Below, one piece after another: positions 1-6,551 of a stretch of 7,227 nucleotides of DNA; positions within the stretch are counted from its first letter, which is position 1; each line of letters starts with the position of its first letter. Both the position numbers and the translations under genes were made by a program. Below the pieces are notes generated by a model that was not told the origin of the DNA, did no database searches, and saw only the letters and a program-made list of their open reading frames with translations. The stretch covers positions 1 to 7,227 of the forward strand of contig CALMAV010000331.1 in the NCBI GenBank assembly GCA_937859895.1, given 5' to 3'. This DNA is from an uncultured Bryobacterales bacterium. GTDB taxonomy: Bacteria > Acidobacteriota > Terriglobia > Bryobacterales > Bryobacteraceae.

Positions 1-1313
1 ATGATGTCATCCGGGCAATCCGGGAATTGGTGGCTTGTTTCCCCATCTATCGCACGTATGTGGTGCCCTCGCGCCACGAGAAAAACCCCGACGACGAGCG
101 GTACGTCAACGAAGCAGTCGAGATGGCCAAGCGTAACCGGCCCGAGATCGAAGGCGAGTTCTTCGATTTCATGCGCGATATTCTCCTGCTGAAATTGCAA
201 GGCTCTCTGGAAAGCGAGTTCGTGATGCGCTTTCAGCAGTTCACGGGTCCGGCCATGGCCAAGGGAGTCGAGGATACTGTCTTCTACAACTACAATCGAC
301 TAACTTCACTGAACGAAGTGGGAGGCGATCCTGGACGGTTCGGAGTTGAGCCTGCAGAGTTTCATGATTATTGCTCGGAGGTCCAGAGCGCTCATCCAAG
401 AACGATGCTTGCGTTGTCTACTCACGACACCAAACGTAGTGAGGATGTCCGGGCCCGCATCAGCCTGTTATCGGAGATTCCGGATGTCTGGGAAGCTGCA
501 TTGAAGCGTTGGAGCGAAATGAATGTTGGCTTCAAGAAGAATGAAGCTCCCGATGCTAACACGGAATACCTGATCTACCAAACGATGCTTGGTGCGTGGC
601 CCATTGGAAAAGAGCGCTTGTTGCCTTACCTCGAAAAAGCGACTCGTGAGGCGAAAGCGCAGACTACCTGGTTGACTCCAAACAATGCCTTTGAGGAGGC
701 AACAAAGTCATTTGTCGATCAGCTTTATGAAAGTGAGGCATTTCAAAAAGAGCTGAGCGATTTCGTCAAACCTCTTATTGAGCCGGGCCGGGTAAACTCG
801 CTTTCTCTGACGTTGTTGAAGCTGACCTGCCCTGGTGTTCCGGATACTTACCAGGGTTGCGAGTTGTGGGATTTGAGTCTTGTCGATCCAGATAATCGAC
901 GTCCGGTTGACTACCAGTTGCGACGCAAATTGCTAGCCGAGTTAAGGAAGTTAGCGGCTTCTGAGGTTCTGGCGCGGAGTGACGAAGGTATGCCGAAACT
1001 CGCCGTCACGCACTACACGTTGAGCTTACGGCGCAGGCATCCGGATTGGTTCGGCTCGGACGCAAACTACGCTTCCCTTTCAGCAACGGGCGAAAAGGCG
1101 CATCACGTCATTGCCTTTGTACGCGGAGAGAACGTTGTCACGCTTGTACCGCGACTGGTGAAAACACTGGGCAGCGATTGGGGAAACACGAGCATCCAAC
1201 TTCCGGCAGGTCGCTGGCGCAACTGCTTCACCGATTCCATACTGGACGGGGGCGCTGCGGCTCTTGCCTCTTTACTAGCAGAGTTCCCGGTGGCTTTGCT
1301 TGAAAAAATCTAA
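1..1313 (+). CDS. treY: Maltooligosyltrehalose synthase, C-terminal half (5' end outside window)
   Basis: TreY (GH13) is a cytoplasmic enzyme that isomerises the reducing-end alpha-1,4 bond of maltodextrins to an alpha,alpha-1,1 bond, giving maltooligosyltrehalose. The reading frame is already open at base 3, where it encodes DVIRAIRELVACFPIYRTYV, a typical internal TreY segment. The gene therefore enters from the left, and the TTG at 27 is internal. About 436 residues are visible, roughly half of the family's usual 850-950. Motifs seen are STHDTKRSED (417-446), whose HDTKR Asp at 426-428 matches the third catalytic carboxylate of the family, and the conserved C-terminal block CPGVPDTYQGCELWDLS (from 828) leading to DPDNRRPVDY (ending 914). 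The nucleophile and the acid/base Glu lie upstream of the window. The frame is intact to TAA at 1311-1313, with no sign of decay. treZ follows after one base, so the two are almost certainly co-transcribed and perhaps translationally coupled. Confidence 0.95.
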   Translation, partial: DVIRAIRELVACFPIYRTYVVPSRHEKNPDDERYVNEAVEMAKRNRPEIEGEFFDFMRDILLLKLQGSLESEFVMRFQQFTGPAMAKGVEDTVFYNYNRLTSLNEVGGDPGRFGVEPAEFHDYCSEVQSAHPRTMLALSTHDTKRSEDVRARISLLSEIPDVWEAALKRWSEMNVGFKKNEAPDANTEYLIYQTMLGAWPIGKERLLPYLEKATREAKAQTTWLTPNNAFEEATKSFVDQLYESEAFQKELSDFVKPLIEPGRVNSLSLTLLKLTCPGVPDTYQGCELWDLSLVDPDNRRPVDYQLRRKLLAELRKLAASEVLARSDEGMPKLAVTHYTLSLRRRHPDWFGSDANYASLSATGEKAHHVIAFVRGENVVTLVPRLVKTLGSDWGNTSIQLPAGRWRNCFTDSILDGGAAALASLLAEFPVALLEKI

Positions 1314-1314
1314 C

Positions 1315-3099
1315 ATGCATACATTCGAAGTTTGGGCTCCTGACGCGGGCTCGTTAGCGGTAATCGTGGCTGGTGCGCCGCATCCAATGGAAAAGACTGA
1401 GCGTGGCTGGTGGAAGGGCACAGTTGAATCCGCAGAGCCCGGTACTGATTACGCATTTGCTGTCGATGGTGGTCAGCCTATCCCCGATCCCCGGTCCCCT
1501 TGGCAGCCCGAGGGCGTGAATGGCCCGTCTCGCGTTGTCGACCATTCGGCATTCAAGTGGTCTGACGACAAGTGGCACCCCCGCCCTTTGTCTAGCGCCA
1601 TTATTTATGAACTGCACATCGGGACGTTCACCGAACAGGGGACGTTTTTGGCCGTGATCGAAAAACTCGATTACCTACTTGATCTAGGAATCACGCACCT
1701 GGAGATTATGCCGGTGAATGAGTTCTCCGGTCCTTGGGGTTGGGGTTACGACGGCGTGGATCTCTACGCTCCGCACCACAGTTACGGGACGCCAGACGAT
1801 CTGAAAACGTTAATTAATGCATGTCACACCAAAGGCTTGGCTGTGCTGCTCGATGTGGTTTACAACCACTTCGGTCCTGCCGGCAACTACCTCGGTAAGT
1901 ACGGGCCATACTTCACCGACAAGTACAAAACGCCATGGGGTGACGCCGTTAATCTTGATTCGAAGGGCAGCTTTGAGGTTCGCCGCTTCTTATCAGATAA
2001 CGTGTTAATGTGGCTTCGGGATTATCACTTCGACGGCTTGCGCCTGGATGCTGTACACGCGTTCGTTGATCACTCTGCTCTGCACTTCCTGGAACAACTT
2101 GCTCAAGAAGTGGAAGGTCTTTCTTCCCAGGTTGGCAAGGATCTGGTTCTGATCGCCGAAAGCGATCTGAATGATCCGCGGTTTGTAAGGTCGCCTGAGG
2201 TCGGTGGGTATGGGATCGATGCTCAGTGGAACGATGAGTTTCACCACGCTTTACACTCTCTACTGACAGGTGAGGTAAAAGGCTACTACGAAGATTTCGG
2301 CAGTATCAGTCATTTGGCTAAGTCGCTGCGTGCTGCCTATGTATACGACGGAAACTACTCGCCTCACCGTGATCGCTTACACGGCCGCCCTGCCACTGGG
2401 TTGTCCGGCAGTCGCTTTGTTGTGTTCGCGCAGAATCACGATCAGATTGGCAACCGGGCCCAGGGCGATCGTCTGTTTCACCTTCTTAGCGTCAACCGGC
2501 AGAAGATTGCCGCGGCGTTGGTGCTCACTTCTCCCTTTGTGCCCATGCTGTTTCAAGGCGAAGAGTTTGCCTCTTCCTCTCCCTTCCAATACTTTTCTCA
2601 GCATGAGGACAAGGATCTCGCCAGCGCTGTCTCGGAAGGGCGCAAGAACGAGTTCAAAGTATTCGGATGGAAGCCGGAAGAAGTGCCTGATCCGCAAGCC
2701 CGCGAAACATTTGAGCGCTCGCGTCTCAACTGGAGCGAGATCAGCGAGGAGCCGCATAGCACGTTGCTTGAATGGCATAAGAAACTGATCGCGCTGCGTC
2801 GCTCAACTTCGGCATTAACTGACGGCAGACTCGATCGCGTGCAGGTTGATTTCAGCGAGGAAGGGCAGTGGCTCAGATTTGAGCGAGGCCCAGTCGAAGT
2901 CGTTGTGAATTTGAGCTCAGACCGTCAAAGTATTCCGATTCGTAAGAAGCCTCAGGATGTGGTTGCCTCTGAGCCTGGATACCAGCTGCGGCCCGGGGTT
3001 ATAGAACTGCCGGCCGATTCCGTTGTGATTCTTTTGCCCGAACCGAGCCAGACTAATGAGCAAGCGCCTCAGTTAGTACGCGCCCAGACGAGCCATTAG
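1315..3099 (+). CDS. treZ: Maltooligosyltrehalose trehalohydrolase
   Basis: TreZ (GH13) is a cytoplasmic enzyme that cleaves maltooligosyltrehalose, the TreY product, to free trehalose plus a shortened maltodextrin. The protein is complete at 594 residues, normal for the family. An N-terminal CBM48-like beta domain (about residues 1-90, starting HTFEVWAPDA) precedes the (beta/alpha)8 barrel, which opens at IIYELHIGTF (96-105). GH13 motifs are LLDVVYNHFGP (D180, H185), FDGLRLDAVHAF (nucleophile D245), LIAESD (acid/base E282) and QNHDQIGNRAQGDR (transition-state D376). A C-terminal beta domain ends near VVILLPEP. I chose ATG 1315, one base after the treY stop, over the in-frame TTG at 1300, because family members begin close to the FEVWAPDA strand. 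No Shine-Dalgarno is visible, which favours coupling to treY. The last ~15 residues, after the conserved fold ends, lie over the 3' end of the opposite phosphatase gene and look like a non-conserved tail. Confidence 0.96.
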   Translation: MHTFEVWAPDAGSLAVIVAGAPHPMEKTERGWWKGTVESAEPGTDYAFAVDGGQPIPDPRSPWQPEGVNGPSRVVDHSAFKWSDDKWHPRPLSSAIIYELHIGTFTEQGTFLAVIEKLDYLLDLGITHLEIMPVNEFSGPWGWGYDGVDLYAPHHSYGTPDDLKTLINACHTKGLAVLLDVVYNHFGPAGNYLGKYGPYFTDKYKTPWGDAVNLDSKGSFEVRRFLSDNVLMWLRDYHFDGLRLDAVHAFVDHSALHFLEQLAQEVEGLSSQVGKDLVLIAESDLNDPRFVRSPEVGGYGIDAQWNDEFHHALHSLLTGEVKGYYEDFGSISHLAKSLRAAYVYDGNYSPHRDRLHGRPATGLSGSRFVVFAQNHDQIGNRAQGDRLFHLLSVNRQKIAAALVLTSPFVPMLFQGEEFASSSPFQYFSQHEDKDLASAVSEGRKNEFKVFGWKPEEVPDPQARETFERSRLNWSEISEEPHSTLLEWHKKLIALRRSTSALTDGRLDRVQVDFSEEGQWLRFERGPVEVVVNLSSDRQSIPIRKKPQDVVASEPGYQLRPGVIELPADSVVILLPEPSQTNEQAPQLVRAQTSH

Positions 3100-4666
3100 G
3101 CGCTTGTATATCTAGCACTGAAGCGAGAGTCGGAGCAACATCGTTTGGCATCACTGGGCTGTTGTAGCGGCCCGGTTTGATGCCTGGACCCATCATTAAC
3201 AGCGGAACGTGACGATCATAGCCGTATGGCGAAAAGTGAGTCGTGCCGCTGGTGCCAGACATCCAGTCTGGCTCAAAGATAAGAAACAAGTCACCGCTGC
3301 GGCGCGGATAGTAGCCGCTCATCTCCGCTTGGGCGAGGAAGTCGCCCGCTACTCCGTTGTCCAGTTGTTCTCTCGAGTAGACGCGCGCAACGTGCAACTG
3401 CGGTATCGCAAGAACTGCCTCGCGCGCGATGTTCTCTACTTCAGCACGTGACAGCGATTTGCCGTCGTGGTTCTTCACCTTGTTAAGTGCTTCGCTGTTG
3501 AGATAAATTGCTGTGTCACTGCCGCCAGGGATAATCCAATTTGCTTTGCCGAATTCTCGATTGAGTGCACTGCTTACTGAATCTTCAATGTCTGCCGCCA
3601 GATATCCGCCTGGCATCTTGTCGCGGCTATCTTGTTCGGGCGTGGGCGCGACGCCATGATCGGCTGACAGGACAATCAGCGTATTCTTTAGGCCAACCTT
3701 TGCATCAATGCGCTTGAACAGGAGAGCGAGTAGCTGATCCGTACGAATTGACATGTCGCGCACTTCCGGTGCATCAGGACCGACTCGATGGCCAACATAA
3801 TCGTTCGATGAATAGGAGATGGTGAGCAGGTCTGTTGCGTCACCCTGGCCCAATTGTTCGCCATCTAGCGCAGCCTCCGCGAAGCCCTCAATTAACTCAT
3901 TTCCCCAGGGGCTAGCCGGCAGCTTCAAATAAGGAGCTACGCTTGCAGCAGCGCGGAAATCCCAGGAAGGAAAGCCATTCCATTTCTTCGTGACGTAAGA
4001 CGCCGCAAGCTTTTTATTGTTGTAGGCAACCGCCCAGGGTGGCAGCTGCTGCATGTAGAAGGTACTGGTGATGAAGTTACCTGTTTCGTCATCAAACCAG
4101 TAAGCGCCGGCTGCGCGATGACCTGAGGGCAAGATGGCTCCTCGAGCCTTGATGGAGATGCCGACTACCTTCGATTTCGGATTGGCGGCCCGCATTTCGT
4201 CGCCTAACGTGCTTACGAGTAATCGCCGGGGCGAGGCTGGATCAGAGTCAGTGCAGCGCGGACCTTTGGCAGATTGATGAGTACCGCCGCCAACTTGCTT
4301 CTCCTCCCAATCGCAGACGCTGGTCACCACCTGCTCTTCATCGCGGTCATACCATGTGTTGCCGATAATGCCGCTCACGGCAGGCATCGCGCCAGATAAA
4401 AAGATGCTGTGGCCAACCGCGGTGACTGTAGGAACCTGCCCATAGTATGCGCTTGTGAAATCCGCACCGTCGTCCAACAGCTGATTTAGCCCGCCATGAT
4501 AGTCAGAGCGAAAGCGCGTGAGGTAGTCGTAGCGAAACTGATCAACAATAATTGCCACAATCAGCTTGGGCTTCGTAGGTTGTGCAGCAAACACAGGCAG
4601 CGAGGGGCCGAACAGGAGCGCCTCTAAGAACAGCAGGGAAGGGAAGAGCCGGATTCGCGAAAACAT
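3053..4666 (-). CDS. Secreted PafA-like alkaline phosphatase (phosphomonoesterase)
   Basis: This is an alkaline phosphatase superfamily enzyme of the type I phosphodiesterase/PafA branch. It is predicted to hydrolyse phosphate monoesters in the periplasm or outside the cell with two bound metal ions. The 537-residue protein begins with a signal peptide (basic start, hydrophobic core about residues 7-26, cleavage near VFA/AQ at 27-28). Visible ligands are D42 (IIVDQFRYDY), nucleophile T82 (PTVTAVGHS), N103 (IGNTWYD), D289 and H293 (SNDYVGHRVGP), D336 and H337 (SADHGVAP) and H477 (GTTHFSPYGYD). K173 and R175 (SIKARGAILP) match the Lys/Arg pair that marks PafA-type monoesterases rather than diesterases. 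An in-frame ATG at 4762 would add 32 residues, overlap the upstream reductase and bury the signal peptide, so I chose ATG 4666, 44 bases after the reductase stop. The conserved C-terminus (TLASVLD, then GRVL) is encoded across the treZ overlap. Confidence 0.92.
   Translation of the reverse strand: MFSRIRLFPSLLFLEALLFGPSLPVFAAQPTKPKLIVAIIVDQFRYDYLTRFRSDYHGGLNQLLDDGADFTSAYYGQVPTVTAVGHSIFLSGAMPAVSGIIGNTWYDRDEEQVVTSVCDWEEKQVGGGTHQSAKGPRCTDSDPASPRRLLVSTLGDEMRAANPKSKVVGISIKARGAILPSGHRAAGAYWFDDETGNFITSTFYMQQLPPWAVAYNNKKLAASYVTKKWNGFPSWDFRAAASVAPYLKLPASPWGNELIEGFAEAALDGEQLGQGDATDLLTISYSSNDYVGHRVGPDAPEVRDMSIRTDQLLALLFKRIDAKVGLKNTLIVLSADHGVAPTPEQDSRDKMPGGYLAADIEDSVSSALNREFGKANWIIPGGSDTAIYLNSEALNKVKNHDGKSLSRAEVENIAREAVLAIPQLHVARVYSREQLDNGVAGDFLAQAEMSGYYPRRSGDLFLIFEPDWMSGTSGTTHFSPYGYDRHVPLLMMGPGIKPGRYNSPVMPNDVAPTLASVLDIQAPNGSSGRVLTEALAH
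3061..3106. repeat. 9-bp inverted repeat over the treZ/phosphatase convergent junction
   Basis: CAAGCGCCT (3061-3069) and AGGCGCTTG (3098-3106) are perfect inverted copies separated by 28 bases. They lie inside the 3' ends of both convergent genes, next to the treZ stop (3097-3099) and just within the phosphatase stop (3053-3055). In RNA from either strand this could form a GC-rich stem with a long loop. It is not followed by a strong T-run on either side (TATATCT downstream on +, CTCATTAG on -), so it is not a textbook intrinsic terminator. A role as a shared bidirectional terminator or as a 3'-end stabilising hairpin is inference. Both coding sequences also constrain these bases, so chance is possible. 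Confidence 0.35.
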
Positions 4667-4710
4667 CCGACTCAGGGTAGCAAGCGCCCGTGTCCCTTCA
4701 AATGAATTTG

Positions 4711-5748
4711 CTAAACCGGCGGAGCGTATTGCTGTACGTGCGGACTTTCCTTGCCTAGCCAATCTGGATTCTTGGCGGTGGCATCGAAGTGCGCGCTAGT
4801 CTTAAATAATTCCCACTGCCCGCTGAGAGCAGCTGGCTCGGTGCGCTTCAGAATTGCCGTAATTTCATCTGCGCTCACCTGCTTGTATGTGTGGGCTGCC
4901 TCCAACGCCTGGTCAAGAATCTCCGGCTTCTCGATACCAGTAATCAGGACTGACACGGGCCGGCTGAGTGCGTAGTGCAGGCACTCGCGCGCGGTCACTT
5001 TACCGCTCTTCAAGATGGTGCTGTCGCCCATGCTCTTCATGCCAAGCACCCCGATGTTTCTGTTCTTCACCAAATCGGGAAGCACTTCGGTTTCAAAGCT
5101 ACGGAAATGGGCGTCCATCACATTGATCGGCATCTGCACCGTGTCGAAGGTGAACTTATGCCGGTCGGCCACTTCCAGCATGTATTTATGAATGCGTGGA
5201 TCCTTATGCCCGGTGAATCCGATGTAACGGGTCTTGCCGGCCTTCTTAGCTTCGAGAAACGCTTCAATTGCTCCATCCTGAGCGAAGATCCGGTCTGGGT
5301 CGTCGAAGCGAATCACCTCATGGAACTGCAATATATCCACGTGATCTGTTTGCAGCCGCTTCAAAGACTCTCCAATCTGTTTGTTGGCCTCCCCCTTCGT
5401 GCGGCCATCAATTTTAGTCATCAGCAACACGCGCTTGCGGTAGCCGCCCTGGGCAAGTGCTTTACCCATTCGCTTCTCGCTCTCGCCCTCGTTGTAGTCC
5501 CAGCAGTTATCCATGAAGTTGATGCCGCGGTCAATCCCGCTGTGAATCAACTTGATAGCTTCACTCTCGCTGAGCTCCGACTTACCTAGATGAAAGCCGC
5601 CCATACCAATGCAGGAGACTTTCTCGCCGGTGTGCCCCAGCGTCCGGTAGAAGCTATCGTCGGCTCCCGTGCTCATTCCAGCGTTAGACGAAACAATTCC
5701 AGCACCCATCGCTAACAGCACCTCGCGCCTATTTGAATTCGAACTCAC
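4711..5748 (-). CDS. Tat-signal aldo/keto reductase
   Basis: This is a 345-residue member of the aldo/keto reductase superfamily, NAD(P)H-dependent (beta/alpha)8 oxidoreductases acting on carbonyls; its substrate cannot be read from sequence. The catalytic tetrad is complete: D80 (NFMDNCWDY), Y85 (DYNEGESE), K112 (LMTKIDG) and H143 (ILQFHEV). Further family segments are YIGFTGHKDP (175-184), QMPINVMDAH (205-214) and the C-terminal cofactor-binding stretch SVLITGIEKPEI. The N-terminus, NRREVLLAMGAGIV, has a twin-arginine pair (R7-R8) before a short hydrophobic segment, so export of the folded protein by Tat is likely. The start is GTG at 5748; an in-frame TAA 15 bases upstream rules out a longer ATG version, and starting at M14 would remove the Arg pair. 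No Shine-Dalgarno is visible. It lies 47 bases downstream of the small secreted-protein gene and 44 upstream of the phosphatase gene, probably in one operon. Confidence 0.93.
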   Translation of the reverse strand: MSSNSNRREVLLAMGAGIVSSNAGMSTGADDSFYRTLGHTGEKVSCIGMGGFHLGKSELSESEAIKLIHSGIDRGINFMDNCWDYNEGESEKRMGKALAQGGYRKRVLLMTKIDGRTKGEANKQIGESLKRLQTDHVDILQFHEVIRFDDPDRIFAQDGAIEAFLEAKKAGKTRYIGFTGHKDPRIHKYMLEVADRHKFTFDTVQMPINVMDAHFRSFETEVLPDLVKNRNIGVLGMKSMGDSTILKSGKVTARECLHYALSRPVSVLITGIEKPEILDQALEAAHTYKQVSADEITAILKRTEPAALSGQWELFKTSAHFDATAKNPDWLGKESPHVQQYAPPV

Positions 5749-5795
5749 GGTTAATGGACGTTACCTGAGGAGAAACTGCAACGGGTGACTTGGAA

Positions 5796-6479
5796 TTAAT
5801 GTTCGCCCACCAGATCAGGACCAACGTCTTTAAACTCAATGCCTGCGGGCTTAGTAAATAACTTGGCGTCAAAAGACTTGTTGTCATACTCGATGTACTC
5901 GTATTTATAATCGCCGTCCTTCATTTTCCAGGAAAGCGTTACTGGCGTGTGTGTTCCGCCTCTGAGAACAAGCAGCGCGCTCCCGCCAGGCACCTTTAAC
6001 CGCAGCGCATCGGTTGCCTTGGCATTGATCGTGGGCCCAGATTCATTTGCGGCGCCAGCTTCCTTGAAGAAGTCATATTCGTCTCCGAACTCCAGTTTGT
6101 CCAGAACGCCCAACTCATGTTTAGGATCGAAGGGCAGAACAATGGGAAGGTGCAGGTCCGCGGACCCGCCTTGGGCCACTGCATGGGTGCCTTTCTTGTC
6201 GATCAGATTAGCGCTATAAGCGTCCGGTTCGGCGATGACGGTAAGCTTCTGCACCTCTTGTCGGGAGTCGGGAGCATCTTCGATCCGCGCGTAATGCGAG
6301 CCCGCGCGGTAGATCGTCTTCGGCAGGGCGGGAAAACTATTCGCTTTGATGCCAGGCGCCATTAGACGGATGACCATGCGCGTCATCGACTTCGGTGTTG
6401 CAGCATCATCTGCCTGCGTCGGAGGGATGTTGGCCGAGAGTAAGAGAAGTGCTGAAAACCCGCTTCGAATCAGGCTCAT
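5796..6479 (-). CDS. Secreted protein of unknown function
   Basis: I do not recognise this 227-residue protein. It begins with a likely Sec signal peptide (SLIRSGF, hydrophobic ALLLLSANI, probable cleavage after TQA at residue 23). The mature part of about 204 residues has no cysteine, no lipobox and no membrane segment, and is rich in charged residues. It looks like a beta-rich domain: alternating strands occur around KLTVIAEPDAYSANLID, in the segment ALRLKVPGGSALLVLRGG and around VTLSWKMKDGDYKYEYIEYD, followed by a GIEFKDVG tail. That style recalls LolA/LppX-like periplasmic beta-sheet proteins, but I see no diagnostic motif and offer it only as a possibility. ATG 6479 fits the signal peptide. 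It is the first gene of the leftward cluster, 47 bases before the Tat reductase, and divergent from the ABC ATPase gene. An intact frame with signal-peptide architecture supports a real gene rather than a shadow. Confidence 0.8.
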   Translation of the reverse strand: MSLIRSGFSALLLLSANIPPTQADDAATPKSMTRMVIRLMAPGIKANSFPALPKTIYRAGSHYARIEDAPDSRQEVQKLTVIAEPDAYSANLIDKKGTHAVAQGGSADLHLPIVLPFDPKHELGVLDKLEFGDEYDFFKEAGAANESGPTINAKATDALRLKVPGGSALLVLRGGTHTPVTLSWKMKDGDYKYEYIEYDNKSFDAKLFTKPAGIEFKDVGPDLVGEH

Positions 6480-6551
6480 GTTGCTATGCTCGATTGTCGC
6501 AAAGGGCCGCTACCCTGGCCACCCAGATTGCGGTAGCATTGATTTCCGTCA
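6480..6551. promoter_or_regulatory. Divergent intergenic region, presumed promoters for both sides
   Basis: These 72 bases are all that separates the ATG of the leftward three-gene cluster (6479) from the GTG of the rightward ABC ATPase gene (6552), so any promoters for both transcripts must lie here or inside the neighbouring coding ends. I could not find a well-spaced -35/-10 pair on either strand, nor an obvious operator palindrome. Shine-Dalgarno sequences are also lacking before both starts. The assignment rests on gene orientation alone. Confidence 0.35.

Noticed and set aside
1..192. 63-codon frame beginning with ATG at the first base of the window
   Set aside because: It overlaps treY in another frame. 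The treY frame is open from base 3 and gives clear family sequence, so the ATG at the edge is coincidental.
2377..2778. 133-codon - strand frame inside treZ
   Set aside because: Antisense to conserved treZ sequence including the NHDQIGNR motif; the protein is Arg/Leu-rich with no domain I recognise.
3059..4687. Shared decamer AGCAAGCGCC at about 3059 and 4679, at both ends of the phosphatase gene
   Set aside because: Many 10-base matches are expected by chance in a window of this size, and nothing else links the two sites.
4667..4762. Longer phosphatase start at ATG 4762
   Set aside because: It would put 32 polar residues ahead of a clear signal peptide and overlap the reductase gene by 52 bases; ATG 4666 fits export and spacing better.
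4975..5589. 204-codon + strand frame opposite the aldo/keto reductase gene
   Set aside because: It lies wholly antisense to a well-supported gene, its translation shows no recognisable domain or export signal, and it is explained as a mirror of the reductase codons.
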